Below are positions 1 to 13,200 of a stretch of 64,000 nt of DNA, in pieces. The DNA comes from Sinohyriopsis cumingii. Lineage: Eukaryota > Mollusca > Bivalvia > Unionida > Unionidae. The notes under the pieces are model-generated. The model worked only from the letters and a program-made list of their open reading frames with translations. It was not told the origin of the DNA and made no database searches. The translations under genes and the position numbers were made by a program. The stretch spans positions 59,553,719 to 59,617,718 of the forward strand of contig CM068835.1 of assembly GCA_028554795.2 (NCBI GenBank), in the 5' to 3' direction. Numbering within the stretch: the stretch's first letter is position 1; each line of letters begins with the position of its first letter.

Positions 1-324
1 TCCAAGATTCATCCATTTATCATAAAAAAACTGACCGAAACATGATCCACTGACCTGTGACCTTAAGCTTGAAAATAGGATCACCACTCGGAAACAAGAC
101 ACCTTTAAGTGATCACATAATGTATAGTAAAACCAGTTTCAAATGGTTCTAAAAATTAGAGTGGAAAGGAATTATAACAGAAAAATTCAACATAATTACT
201 CTATGACACTGATCTCGAATGATCACATATGCATGCCAAATCGTATCACTCAATCTCAAACAGCTCAAAAGTTTTTTATGGAGTGGACGAAAAAGTATGA
301 TAGAAAACAAAAATGTATAGCTTA

Positions 325-705
325 ACCAGTCGTTTATCATGGCCTTCACTGGGACACATTCTCTACTGACCAATCTATTATCATGGCCTTCACTGGGACA
401 CAATTCTCTACTGACCAATCTATTATCATGGCCTTCACTGAGACACACATTCTCTACTGACCAATCTGTTATCATGGCCTTCACTGGGACACACATTCTC
501 TACTGACCAATCTATTATCATGGCCTTCAATGGGACACATTCTCTACTGACCAATCTATTATCATGGCCTTCACTGGGACACATCTTCTCTGTTAACTAA
601 TCTATTATCAGGGCCTTCACTGGGACACATGTTCTCTAATGACCAATCTAATGTTATGGTCTTCACTGGGACACATCTTCAATATTAACCAATCTAGTCT
701 AATCA
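325..705. repeat. 44-46 bp tandem array, about 8 copies
   Basis: Head-to-tail copies of a unit that reads CATGGCCTTCACTGGGACAC and then an AT-rich half containing CTCTACTGACCAATCTATTA. Unit length varies between about 44 and 46 bp through small indels, and the last two copies are diverged. The minus strand is open across it (149-496), but only because the unit lacks stops in one frame. No protein is inferred. Confidence 0.9.
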
Positions 706-1154
706 CTCTGAACATTTCAACAAAGTTTCAAACGAAGGAAACAAAACACCATGAGTGGTAAATTTTAAAATTGTAAGTCCTCTTTTATTTATTGCTCTAA
801 TAATAGACAAAAAAAGAGTGTCAATTTCAGTGAATTTTAATTCTTCATTTATTTGACTGCAAAGTCCATAAATGACCTGAAGAATAGCTTAAGCTAATAC
901 TTTTTCAACAAAATGTCTGGTTATAATATGCAATATAATATACAAATGAATTATAATAACAGATTAACATTTTTCACATGGCCAATTATGACTAATTACA
1001 AAGAATCAAAGGAAAATAAAATTGATTGGATTAGACAATCCACATTTAAGCCTCAAACAAGACTAAATACCATTTATGCATTACGTTCAATTATTTCTGA
1101 TGATAAAAAAGGCAGGTTGAGTTATGTATTACAGCCCATTCACTTTGGTTGAGT

Positions 1155-1400
1155 TTAATTTAAAGATAGCCTTGGTGGTTTAGTAGCTAGTTTGTCAGAG
1201 ACATGACCAAAAGTGTGTACTTTCATATCCCACCATAGTATCAAATTAGGTTGGCTACCTGTCTCTGGACAAGGCACTTTTACCTCTGCACTAAATAACC
1301 TACCAGCAGTAAAATATGAAACTAAACCAAACATTCCAGATATGCCAATGTAAATGCTTAGGGTTTAATGGCATGAGAGTCCAATCCAGACTATATAGTG
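1155..1400 (+). mobile_element. Possible decayed tRNA-derived SINE
   Basis: The stretch starts with a box A-like TGGTGGTTTAGTAGCTAG followed about 40 bp later by a weak box B-like segment (TTTCATATCCC), then a body with CTCTGGACAAGGCAC that resembles common SINE bodies. Both promoter boxes are degenerate and there is no second copy in the window, so this is tentative. Confidence 0.25.
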
Positions 1401-1564
1401 CTCCCACACAGGTATAACATTCAATTATCTTAGATGATCCAAGGATCAAAAATAAAAGATAATTTGTTCATGAATGCAATCATGAATGATGCCTTACTGA
1501 GCACTTTGGTCAGGTTTCCATCCATCCATCTAGCTCACAGCTGCAGATAAATTGTCAACTGCCA

Positions 1565-1640
1565 TATTTTCCGGCCTATAAGATGATACTTTTTAACCAG
1601 AAAATCTTAGCTTCGTCTTATACTCATGATCGACTTCTAT
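1565..1640. mobile_element. Tigger/pogo-style terminal motif fragment
   Basis: The text ATTTTCCGGCCTATAAGATG followed by a T-rich run and TTCGTCTTATACTC resembles the known terminal repeats of Tigger-type DNA transposons (TCCGG, TATAAG, then a self-complementary CGTCTTATA). No matching opposite end was found, so it is called only as a fragment. Confidence 0.25.
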
Positions 1641-2070
1641 ATGGAATTTGTCATCCAAATCGCTTTATGGTATGTCACATAATTTTTCATATAAAAAAAA
1701 ATTCTCCAAAGGTATGAAAAATAATGTGTAAAAACATTTCAGTTTGGGGAAGAGATCATGTACAAACAAATGTAGGGCTCCACATTGAGGATTTGAAACA
1801 ATTACATGATTGTCAGTATTAAAATTAACTTCTATAAGATGCAATTGCTCTAAAGCAGCATACATTAGTAATATATGTTGTTTGTAATATACGTTGCTTA
1901 AATTTGATATGGGTGCCTTAGAATTTAAAAATTAGAAGATGAATAATCATGACAGAGACAGATAATGCATCACAATTTTCTTACTGTACCTTGATCAAAT
2001 AAAAATTATGTCCCATTATGAAAGAGAGATGCATTTATGATTGTACGGAAATCTTTTATTGTTCACTTAC

Positions 2071-2262
2071 TTGATGACTGTGATCATACTCGTATACAAA
2101 AGTGCAGTACCATATTCCATTAACAATTAATCCCACTAGGTAAGCAATCCCTTCTAGTTTTAGTTGTCCATACCACTGTTCACAAATCACGTGGCTTTGT
2201 AGTGGTATGTATATGCTAATTAAACATGTTACAGACACAGTCAGGTTTTCCAAAGTTAACTC
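2071..2262 (-). other. Candidate coding exon, membrane-protein-like, unidentified
   Basis: A 64-codon frame on the minus strand is bounded by an AG (CTGAAACAG at 2263-2265) and a good donor (CAA|GTAAGT at 2070-2065). Its composition fits two hydrophobic segments, one around LTVSVTCLISIYIPL and one around IAYLVGLIVNGIWYCTFVY, with a charged tail EYDHSHQ. The acceptor lacks a clear pyrimidine tract. No family was recognised and no neighbouring exon was found, so it may be chance. Confidence 0.22.
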
Positions 2263-2653
2263 CTGTTTCAGGTCAAGGTTTGGCACACCAGATCAGATCA
2301 GTGAGGCTACCAATAGGGAAATGAGGCTAACCCATGCGTATTATCAATATGGTACCATACAATGAAATGAAATGCCAGGTGTTACTCATTTAAATTTCTC
2401 AACCAGTGACATTTTTTGAACTTGCCGATAGGACTGACAGCAATTTAATGTAACATATAGCATGAGCAAAAATCAAAAACAATTGCCGCCTAAGTATGAG
2501 AAGAGTACATGCACTTGAAGAAAAAACAAAAATCATATTTGTTAGGAATGGAGAGATCGTTATACTTGCAAAGAAAATCAGACATCATGTAAAATGGTTG
2601 TACTTGGGATTTAACCTAGTAAATGGAGTCTATATGAATATAAACTACTGTAA

Positions 2654-4901
2654 ATACCGTATTTACCGCATATGTTGGGACACGATAAAATAATTTTTTT
2701 TTTCCTGTCCTAGAACTTATGGTGAAACATTTTTACACTTTGGTCATATGTCCCAAAACTTAAGAAACAAAATAAATTTGCATTGCATTTGTGCTCCCCC
2801 CCCCCCAACTGCACGTCGCAATAAAATAGATAAATAAAACTCTTAATTGATAATAAAAAGAAAGAAACTAACCTTGTGGTATTATTTATTCCTTTTTTCA
2901 ACATGAGCATTAAAGAATAAAATATTTCCACGAATCTGTATAAGTAGCGTAGGCTTCCATACTGTAGCGTGTATCAATTATGTCCGATACCACACACCAT
3001 GTTGTTCATTGGCATGAACAATGAGAAACAATTGTGTGTGGTTGTGCTCAAAGGTTTGAACATGTTATCTGACTGAAAACTGGAGCCAAAAAATATCGCA
3101 TACAAGAGGGAAATAGTCAACTGATATCTTGAAGATGCCATTCACGCATGACACAGTGTCTGGTGCAAAATAATCAAGATTGAATTATATCAAGATCTAC
3201 TGTATGACATTATCTCGCCAAAAAAAATCATCATTTGAAAACACATTCACTTGAGTGCAAGTGACAGTCTTTTCACCAGTTAGGGTTACATAATTATCCT
3301 TACTATACCAAGCACATATAAGCCCTGGTGGTGAATAAACATGACTGGCAGCAAGCAGTTAACTCTTTCTTTGAACCTACTGACAGGACATCAAAGACAA
3401 AAGGTTATTTTTATTACAAAGCAGGCGATCTCAGAAGCCGACCCTGGTTACTTTATTTTGTAAAGGATATCAATACAAAGGTTATTTTATTGCAAAGCAA
3501 GCCAACATCAGAAGTTGACTATGGATTCTGTGAAGTGAGCCGATTTTATTTTTTTTTTTTGAATATACAAAGACGGCCGAGATATGGAAGCATACTTGGG
3601 TTCCTTTTCAACCGTATTCACGGGAATTTTGAAAATAAATTGAAACAATGGAACAAATTTTAAAGTGACACAATATAGTGCTTTGTGCACAGATGTCGAT
3701 GACCCAGCATCACCCAGAATATTTGGAGAAAATAAAATCATGTGATGAATTCGTTAAGGCCAGAAGAGAACTATACTGTATGCCAGTATCTCGCAAACAA
3801 AAATCATTATTTTAAAACACATTCACTTGAGTGCAATTGACAATCTTTTCGTCAGCACGGGTTACATAAGTATCATTAATATTTACCCGCAGACATCAGT
3901 GAAGCTTTGTATTAATTATTACTAAAGATGACAAGCACATATAAGCCCTGGTGGTAAATAAACACAACTAGCAGCCAGCAGTAAACTTCTTTGAACTTGC
4001 CGACAGGACATCAATGACAAAGGTTATTTTTATTACAAAGCAAGCAGACCTTGGAAGCCGACTTTGGACTCGGAGGCCGATCTTTTATAAAGGATATCAA
4101 TACAAAGGTTATTTTATTGCAAAGCAAGCTGACCTCAGATGCTGACTACTGGATTCTTTTAAGTGTGCCGATTTATTTTTTTTAGCTTTGAATATACAAA
4201 GACGGCCGAGATATGGAAGCTAACTTTTGTTCCTTTTCAACAGTATTCACAAAAAGTTTGACAATAAAGTAAAACAATGTAACAGTTTTTAAAGTTGCAC
4301 TATAGTGCTTCGTGTGTGAACATCGATGACCCAGCATCATCCAGAAGATTTGGAGAAAATAAAATCACGTGATGAATTCGTGATGGTCAGAAGAGAAACA
4401 GATTATTTTGCCGACAATATGATAATTAACATGGATGAAACTCTAGTGTACTTTGATCACATTCCTGGATGGACTGACGATAAGATGGGCATCAAAAGTG
4501 TGAGAATTAGAAAAACTAGCGCAGATTTGAAGAAAAAAATCTTCCTTTTGTTCTTGCAGATTCCACTTCAGGTGGTGTGTTGCCTCCAACAATTTTTCAC
4601 GGTATGAGAAAGTTAAAAAAGTATTCATGTACCAAAATAATAGACCGTACGTGTGCAGGAGAAGGGTTGTGTTGATGAGATGCTGCTGCAGTGGATTAAA
4701 GAGTTTTATCTCAAGTTTTATATTTAAAAAATAAAATTTCAGTTGGATTGCAATTTCCGACATGTAATTTTCGAATGATTTAAAAGGTGTCCCACAACTT
4801 ACGACTCGAAAAAAATGATGTGTCCAAAAACATACAGTGCACAAAAAAATTACTTTTAAAATTAATTTATGGTGTCCCAAATATGCGGTAAATACAGTAT
4901 T
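2654..4901. mobile_element. pogo/Tigger-like DNA transposon, degenerate
   Basis: The ends are inverted copies: the left end reads ATACCGTATTTACCGCATAT then TTGGGACAC, and the reverse complement of the right end reads ATACTGTATTTACCGCATAT then TTGGGACACC. Inside lies a fragment of a DDE transposase of the pogo/Tigger/CENP-B type (4326-4720). The segments around 3300-3730 and 3940-4340 are diverged copies of each other, so an internal duplication happened. The coding part is broken and the N-terminal helix-turn-helix region is not recognisable. pogo-type elements normally duplicate TA on insertion; the ends are AT-rich, so this cannot be confirmed. Confidence 0.65.
4326..4720 (+). pseudogene. 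pogo/Tigger-like DDE transposase fragment
   Basis: The frame from 4326 contains IINMDETLVYFDHIPG, then KMGIKSVRIRKTSADLKKKI, which matches the family pattern NMDETPVYFD...KG.KSVRIRTTG.EK. The Asp in NMDET is the first or second catalytic acidic residue of the DDE fold. Further on, GCVDEMLLQWIKEF in another frame corresponds to the family's GW.DE.LM..W segment, so at least one frame change separates the two. The remainder of the catalytic domain is missing or unrecognisable. It sits inside the inverted-repeat element 2654-4901 and explains it. Confidence 0.65.
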
Positions 4902-5037
4902 CAAACCCTGAAGGAGTATGGTATATATTTTCATAGTTTACATTTACTATTTATTAATTTGTTTCTCTCTTTGACAAAAGCTTTAGCTAAACATGGGCAA
5001 TAAGGTGAAGAAAAATCCCCAAAAGACCTGGAATCTC

Positions 5038-5050
5038 TCACTCTCTCTCT

Positions 5051-5100
<50 letters not shown>
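5038..5100. repeat. (CT)n-(TA)n compound microsatellite
   Basis: A short CT run passes directly into about 25 TA dinucleotides. The same CT-to-TA order recurs at 46333-46446. Confidence 0.95.
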
Positions 5101-5102
<2 letters not shown>

Positions 5103-6884
5103 TGCATCTCTCTGGATCTCTCTCCTCCCCCAAAAAAGATACGTGGAAAAAGCATTTTAGCATCAATGGTACAATATCCCTATTGCTGGTAATCTGAAAT
5201 AGCATACATTGATCCTTTTAATATTACAAAACCATTAGTTATTAAAGTCTAATTCCACAAAGCATCGCAAATTTTATCATTTTCTGTAACTCAGCAAATA
5301 TTCAGGTCAGCATCATTATATGAAGCTAAAAGTATATGTTTAAAATATTTAGTGTGAAACAAATTAGGTACTTTTGGATAGATTTATTGATCCATACCTG
5401 AAAGGTTACTGAGTTATAGATAGGATCAAATTTGCGATGCTTTGAGAAACAAATTGAAAAAGACGAAGCCGAGGTATTGATCTGGCCTCGTCTTAAACTC
5501 AGCATAACTTATATATGGATGAAGGATGGAAAATTTGCCAAATTTGCTCATCCAACTTATACTCCGCATTGACTTAATGGCTGGCAAATATGGTACAGTA
5601 CTGTCAGACATCCATTTTATCAGGCTGTAGTCAATCCCACATACTTTCATCCCAACCCTCTTTTCATCTTAACTCATAACATTATCTCCAATATATATAT
5701 ATCCACATTTTGTCTCTAATTCCAGCTCTGAAGTGAATATATAGCTATTGGTACAAAATATACTTTGAATTCAATGCAATTTATTAAAATAACATCTTAA
5801 AATGTAGTAGGAAATGCAGATAACAGCTTCATAATACAGCTGACACAAAACACTGCCAAGTTACCATAGTTGGACACTGCCTTTGGAAGAGAATCATTTA
5901 AGTTGTATGGCTCAAAGGGTTTGTTGTTACCATAGATCTTATACCTCAGTCAGTGGTATTTTTGAGACTTAAGTGTTTTTCCATGGTCCCAAAGTCGGAC
6001 AGTGTACACAACACCAAAAAGGTGAATAATTAAAGCTGCCTGCTTCATAAGCCTACAGAAAATGAGTGAAAAAATGAAATTAAAAATAAGACTTCTACGA
6101 AGTATTAAAAATAAGACTTCTACGAAGTATTTAATACACTTCTGTACCAACAGTAGTAGAAATAGCACTGTCAAATCCACAAAAACACATGCATGTATGT
6201 GCACAAACTCGCATAATCTCAACCATAAACATAAAATAAAAATTACACCCAGTTACTCTCCCTAAAATCTTTTAGGTAGTGGAATACTGTCTTAATTAGA
6301 TGCAGTCTTTGCTGCATTAGTTTAGTGTTGACTTTGAAGGTGAAGCATGTATCATTAGAGTTCATCCTTTCACTCACTCAGAGACTGGATGATACAGTTG
6401 TTCAGCTTTCACAAAGATCTTTTTGAATAATCCTTGCCACAGAAAATAATCCTAGTTAAAAGAAATCCCAAAAATCATGTGTGGGTGAGGTCATCAAAAC
6501 TTGTTTTTCATGGTAAATGTAAATATGCAAGCCAACTACTTCCAATATTGCCTATATATTTAATAGTACAGCCTATATATTTAATAGTACAAAGCGAAGC
6601 TGTTAGTATATAATGTATCCCATGTAATGTTTATTTCATTTTTGCTTTCCTCCGATATAAAATGACAGATGTGCAAACTTACTCCTCACTATTTAACCTG
6701 TAAATCAGAACAAAATCAAGCTGTTGGCAAATAAAGTAATCTGTACAGGAATAGTTCACTTTTCCTTTCCTGTTTTTTTTTAAATGGCTTAACTACTTGA
6801 CTGGGATCCCTCCTTACTCATTAAATCACAGTCTACACCCCAACTAGTTTGTCAGTAATACACTGTGCTATTTACAGAGGTTGT
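5101..6884. other. Stretch without recognised genes
   Basis: AT-rich DNA with two short direct duplications: about 28 bp containing AATAAGACTTCTACGAAGTA at 6085-6130, and GCCTATATATTTAATAGTAC at 6550-6590. No exon with supporting splice sites and no recognisable protein family was seen on either strand. Confidence 0.5.
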
Positions 6885-9883
6885 AAGACATTTTCACACC
6901 TGTATATTAAGATGAGGTTAGGAACCATGTACAAGTTCAGTTTTATGGCAGTTTCACACTTATATATAAGATGAGGTCTAAACCTATGTATATGTTCAGT
7001 TCTAAGGCAGTTTCATGCCTATAGTACATATCAAGTGAGGTCTAAACCCATGTATGAGTTCAGTTCTAAGGCAGTTTCATGCCTGTATATCAGGGTGAGG
7101 TCTAAACTTATGTATATGTTCAGTTCTAAGGCAGTTTCATGCCTGTATATCAGGGTGAGGTCTAAACCCATGTATATGTTCAGTTCTAAGACAGTTTCAT
7201 GCCTGTCATTCAGGGTGAGGTCAGTACCCATGTATGAGTTCAGTTCTAAGGCAGTTTCATGCCTGTATATCAAGTGAGGTCTAAACCCATGTATATGTTC
7301 AGTTCTAAGGCAGTTTCATGCCTGTATATCAGGGTGAGGTCTAAACCCATGTATATGTTCAGTTCTAAGACAGTTTCATGCCTGTCATTCAGGGTGAGGT
7401 CAGTACCCATGCATGAGTTCAGTTCTAAAGCAGTTTCATGCCTGTATATCAGGGTGAGGTCTAAACCCATGTATGAGTTCAGTTCTAAAGCAGTTTCATG
7501 CCTGTATATCAGGGTGAGGTCTAAACCCATGTATGAGTTCAGTTCTAAAGCAGTTTCATGCCTGTAAATCAGGGTGAGGTCTAAACCCATGTATGAGTTC
7601 AGTTCTAAGGCAGTTTCATGCCTGTAAATCAGGGTGAGGTCAGTACCCATGTATGAGTTCAGTTCTAAAGCAGTTTCATGCCTGTACATCAGGGTGAAGT
7701 CAGTATCCATGTATGAGTTCAGTTCTAAGGCAGTTTCATGCCTGTACATCTGGGTGAGGTCTAAACCCATGAATATGTTCAGTTATAAGGCAGTTTCATG
7801 CCTGTACATCAGGGTGAGGTCTAAACCCATGAATACGTTCAGTTCTAAGGCAGTTTCATGCCTGTATATCAGGGTGAGGTCAGTACCCATGTATATGTTC
7901 AGTTCTAAGGCAGTTTCATGCCTGTATATCAGGGTGAGGTCGAAACTTATGTATAAGTTCAGTTCTAAGACAGTTTCATGCCTGTATATCAAGTGAGGTC
8001 TAAACCCATGTATATGTTCAGTTCTAAGGCAGTTTCATGCCTGTATATCAGGGTGAGGTCTAAACCCATGTATGAGTTCAGTTCTAAAGCAGTTTCATGC
8101 CTGTATATCAGGGTGAGGTCTAAACCCATGTATGAGTTCAGTTCTAAAGCAGTTTCATGCCTGTAAATCAGGGTGAGGTCTAAACCCATGTATGAGTTCA
8201 GTTCTAAGGCAGTTTCATGCCTGTAAATCAGGGTGAGGTCTAAACCCATGTATGAGTTCAGTTCTAAAGCAGTTTCATGCCTGTACATCAGGGTGAAGTC
8301 AGTATCCATGTATGAGTTCAGTTCTAAGGCAGTTTCATGCCTGTACATCAGGGTGAGGTCTAAACCCATGTATATGTTCAGTTATAAGGCAGTTTCATGC
8401 CTGTACATCAGGGTGAGGTCTAAACCCATGAATATGTTCAGTTCTAAGGCAGTTTCATGCCTGTATATCAGGGTGAGGTCAGTACCCACGCATGAGTTCA
8501 GTTCTAAAGCAGTTTCATGCCTGTATATCAGGGTGAAGTCAGTACCCATGTATGAGTTCAGTTCTAAGGCAGTTTCATGCCTGTACATCAGGGTGAGGTC
8601 TAAACCCATGTATATGTTCAGTTATAAGGCAGTTTCATGCCTGTACATCAGGGTGAGGTCTAAACCCATGAATATGTTCAGTTCTAAGGCAGTTTCATGC
8701 CTGTAAATCAGGGTGAGGTCAGTACCCATGTATGAGTTCAGTTCTAAGGCAGTTTCATGCCTGTATATCAGGGTGAGGTCTAAACCCATGTATGAGTTCA
8801 GTTCCAAGGCAGTTTCATGCCTGTATATCAGGGTGAGGTCTAAACCCATGTATGAGTTCAGTTCTAAAGCAGTTTCATGCCTGTATATCAGGGTGAGGTC
8901 TAAACCTATGTATATGTTCAGTTCTAAGGCAGTTTCATGCCTGTAAATCAGGGTGAGGTCTAAACCCATGTATGAGTTCAGTTCTAAGGCAGTTTCATGC
9001 CTGTACATCAGGGTGAGGTCAGTACCCATGTATGAGTTCAGTTCTAAAGCAGTTTCATGCCTGTATATCAGGGTGAAGTCAGTACCCATGTATGAGTTCA
9101 GTTCTAAGGCAGTTTCATGCCTGTACATCAGGGTGAGGTCTAAACCCATGTATATGTTCAGTTATAAGGCAGTTTCATGCCTGTACATCAGGGTGAGGTC
9201 TAAACCCATAAATATGTTCAGTTCTAAGGCAGTTTCATGCCTGTAAATCAGGGTGAGGTCAGTACCCATGTATGAGTTCAGTTCTAAGGCAGTTTCATGC
9301 CTGTATATCAGGGTGAGGTCTAAACCCATGTATGAGTTCAGTTCTAAAGCAGTTTCATGCCTGTATATCAGGGTGAGGTCAGTACCCATGTATATGTTCA
9401 GTTCTAAGGCAGTTTCATGCCTGTATATCAGGGTGAGGTCTAAACCCATGTATGAGTTCAGTTCTAAGGCAGTTTCATGCCTGTATATCAGGGTGAGGTC
9501 TAAACCCACGTATATGTTCATTTATAAGGCAGTTTCATGCCTGTACATCAGGGTGAGGTCTAAACCCATGTATGAGTTCAGTTCTAAAGCAGTTTCATGC
9601 CTGTATATCAGGGTGAGGTCAGTACCCATGTATATGTTCAGTTCTAAGGTAGTTTCATGCCTGTATATCAGGGTGAGGTCTAAACCCATGGATGAGTTCA
9701 GTTCTAAGGCAGTTTCATGCCTGTATATCAGGGTGAGGTCTAAACCAATGTATATGTTCAGTTCTAAGGCAGTTTCATGCCTGTATATCAGGGTGAGGTC
9801 TAAACCCATGAATATGTTCAGTTCTAAGGCAGTTTCATGCCTGTATATCAGGGTGAGGTCAGTACCCATGTACGAGTTCATTT
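6885..9883. repeat. 60-bp tandem array, about 50 copies
   Basis: The unit contains CAGGGTGAGGTCTAAACCCA, TGTATGAGTTCAGTTCTAAG and GCAGTTTCATGCCTGTATAT. Variants differ at fixed places: TCTAAACCC or CAGTACCC, GTATGAGTTC or GTATATGTTC or GAATATGTTC, and AAGGC or AAAGC. A few units (near 7030, 7270 and 7990) are 59 bp and read ATCAAGTGAGG. The left border is diverged (6885-7020), the right border abrupt. Sixty is a multiple of three and the unit lacks stops in two opposite frames, so long open frames appear on both strands. If the MTRES1-like gene continues leftwards, the array lies in its intron or 3' flank. Confidence 0.97.
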
Positions 9884-10083
9884 AAGACCATTATTTATTA
9901 ATAATGAATATGAGCAAAATATTACAGTCTCACAATGTCCAATTTAGACATTTTAAAGTCGGTCAAAATATCATTCTTGTTGAACATGTATGGCATATAT
10001 GACTGATTCCAAAGCTCTGCTATCCATCTAAACACTGATATGTACACATGTATAAATATTGTTAACAAAATATATATAATTAC

Positions 10084-10229
10084 TTTCTTGGCATGTTAAG
10101 ACCACTTCCAAGAATGCTATCAGCACGAAGGGATTTAACATTGACCTTGATCTGCTTATAGTTCATGGGAGCATCATAATCCTCTTCAAAAACCATATCA
10201 TCTATTTCTTCATCTGTCTCCTCTTCCTC
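10084..10229 (-). CDS. MTRES1: MTRES1-like coding exon 2 (48 codons plus 2 nt)
   Basis: The acceptor is ATTTTTGTAG just before 10229 and the donor GTAATT starts at 10083. The translation opens with EEEETDEEIDDMVFEEDYD and ends LGSGLNMPRK. Reading through the donor would give an immediate TAA, so the exon could also be read as a terminal exon with a truncated protein. The family length argues for splicing. Confidence 0.58.
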
Positions 10230-13200
10230 CTACAAAAATATAAGTCAACAATAAACTTACTTTATAACTACTGTAAGAATATTATCTGAGCGATCAGCAA
10301 CAGCAGCAGCAGAATCCAACCACAATCCTTGCCTCTTTTAATCTTCATAACACAGTAAAACATCAATCCTCCTATCCTGAAGGGGAAGAAATAAAGATGG
10401 ATATAGTCAAAAGGAATATATGCATTGTAGATCAAAGACACAAATGCAGACCTCCCAAATACTTGCCTGATGTTCTACAACTGGAGCAATCCATGCCAAC
10501 ATCAATGGTCAGTTTATGTGACACGTTCACCCTGATATATAATCTCTTATCTCCAACAACTAAAACATCCTTTTTCATATTATGAGGCAAAGACAATAAC
10601 ACTGAAATTCCCTTGAGAATATAATGCCTCCACTGCCACAAAAGGTAGCTAAAGTGCTACAGTCAAAGATTTTGCTAACTTGATTTTTCTCCCAGGTGAA
10701 CTATCCAAGTCAGCATCCCAAGCTAGTTCTTATGACAAACTTATCCTCCCTTTAAAGATGGCTCCTCTAAAATTTACATTTTTAAAAGTAAAGTGAGTTT
10801 GCTCCCAAAACAAATACTTGCCTAATAACTAAATGTATCAGCAGATCGACATGAAATCTAGGACTGGGAAAGTTCTGTTGAAATTTTACCAATACTGTTG
10901 ATTCTGTAAGTTATGAAAATATTTGTTTCACAGTTTTTCTTGTTTACGTATTTTCATCCATATATCAGCACTGAAAGGCCCCTGTGCCAGGATGCTTTAA
11001 GTCAAAGTTAGACAATTTTCTCCCATTCAATAACGAAATGTTTTTCCATATATGATGGCAGAACACATTCTTTGCAAAATCTGCAAAAAACCAGTATGGC
11101 ATCAAAGTTAGGACACCTTCTGTCAAAACAGCACTCATATGAAATTGAACTTCAGCCACTAACATTCTCAACTGAGGCAAAACAGCACTCATGAAACTGA
11201 ACTTCTGCCACTAACATTCTCAACTGAGGCAAGACTGGCCAGGTGATCATGCAATCATGTTAAACTGGGTATGGCCTATGTGGCATTTTAATGGTAATGA
11301 GTGCTGAAATATACAAACAAATGCAAAACTGATAAATTTTTCTTCTAACATAATTTTACTTTGATATCAATATATAATAGAAATCAAGAAAAGAAAACAT
11401 AAAAAGCAGCTTCTAACATACCAGTGATGAAAATCTGTACAAAGCTTTAATGGAACAATATCCTGTCATGACATGATCATGTGATCACATCGCCAGCCTT
11501 CTGCACCAACATGCGACTTCAAAATGTTGGCAGTTGATGTTGTTTTCATGAGTAGTGGTGTTTCAGTTTGGGATATATCTGCTATGGAAGTAAAAACAAC
11601 TTTGATTACTGAACAAATCTGTTGTTTAATCTAACAATAACTTTTCATTTTCTGTTGAATTTGATGCCAATTTTGAAATTGGTTCAAATGATAACTCACG
11701 GCTCTAAGCAGAACTTTAATGAAATGAAAAGACAGAATGGAAAATGAAAAGCATTTGCTATTATTTTATTAATACCAGGAGTGAATTCTTAGCCATTTAT
11801 AATATCATACTACAATGTGAGGGGCTCCAAAATTTATGACAGGGACTCTCAGGTACAGATTGGAGGACTCTTGAATTTCATGAGTGCAGACTCCAGGACT
11901 CCTCATATTTAAACTGGTTTCAGAGACCTGCATACTCACCATAAGCAAGCATACTGCACACTATACTTAATTCAAGTCATGATTAAGCCAAATAAAAAAA
12001 TGTGTGGTTCTGGTTAGATTGAGAAACCTTTTAATGCAGTTAAGGTGTTTTTTTAATCCCATGGTCTATTGTGTAAGTAACTCTCAAATTGCCTATCTTA
12101 GTATTTTTTTGGTTGGGACAGACTGACATGAAGAACATAAGAGTCACTTGCTTCCTGAATTTTACTATGATCATAGCTGAATCCTTTTGTTAATTTTTTT
12201 CCTTATTTAAATATTTTTACCCCTCAAAAATGTAGGGTAGGCAAGAAAACATAGGGTCAGTCAGGTAACCAGAACCACACACCTTTTGATTTTACCTTAA
12301 TGACACTCGAAACATGCAATAGAACTGATGAAAGCATCTTTTTCTAAAGTATGCAACTGCTCATATATCAGTTCAGTAAGTTTGGTAAAATCAGTATTTA
12401 TCTTAATGTGAACCACATTCTTGCATTCCAGGATGTGCCTTCTCATGCACAAGTGGAAACATGTACCACAACTACAATAGTTCTCATACTTACAAGCAAA
12501 TTCAATATATATACCCCATTTATGCATACATATACAGGGATGGTCCTGGCTTTTAAAAAGCTGTCGCCAAAAAAATCACCAACCTCAATATTTTGTCGCC
12601 AATTTTCAAAAAGTGTCGCCAGAACAAGTAGTGTACAGTTTTTCAAGTGTTAATTTAGTCTATTAATGTAACAGGCAATGAAAATTACAAAAGATGGGTT
12701 AGTTAATACTCTAATTACAACAAGCATTAACAAAATGTTACAAAGTGTTACATGAAGATCCGTCGTGATTTTAGGGCTGACCTCTTGTTGAATGCAGTTT
12801 CAAAGTCTAATTGTTCACATCTGTACATGCTGATTCTCATTAAATTCTCGAGAGATGAGATGCAGAGTTTATTTCTGATGTCAGTTTTTATGAGGTTCAT
12901 CTTACTGAATCCACGTTCACAGTCTACAGTGCTGACAGGTGACACCAGTAGTCTCTCAGCAGCCCCCCCCCATGGCTATCTTCACAAAGCTTGTAGTGAA
13001 TTGCTTCCTAATTCCCAAGAATGATCACTGAATGCTGTATACATTTTCTTGACAAGCAAAATAGGATCTCCATTCCCACAAATGAAACTTACATGAGTCA
13101 ACACCTGGCAATATTGGACCATATATATAAGCACAAATTCACACCCAATTTAGGGATTCTTTCACTCCTGTATTTTGAGAAATAAATAATTATTATTAAT

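Noticed and set aside
6885-9883. CRISPR array
   Set aside because: Direct repeats are contiguous without unique spacers, the unit is 60 bp, and the context is eukaryotic.
7031-9885. Long open frames of 100-210 codons on both strands
   Set aside because: They are translations of the 60-bp tandem unit in frames that happen to lack stops; equal openness on both strands argues against a gene.
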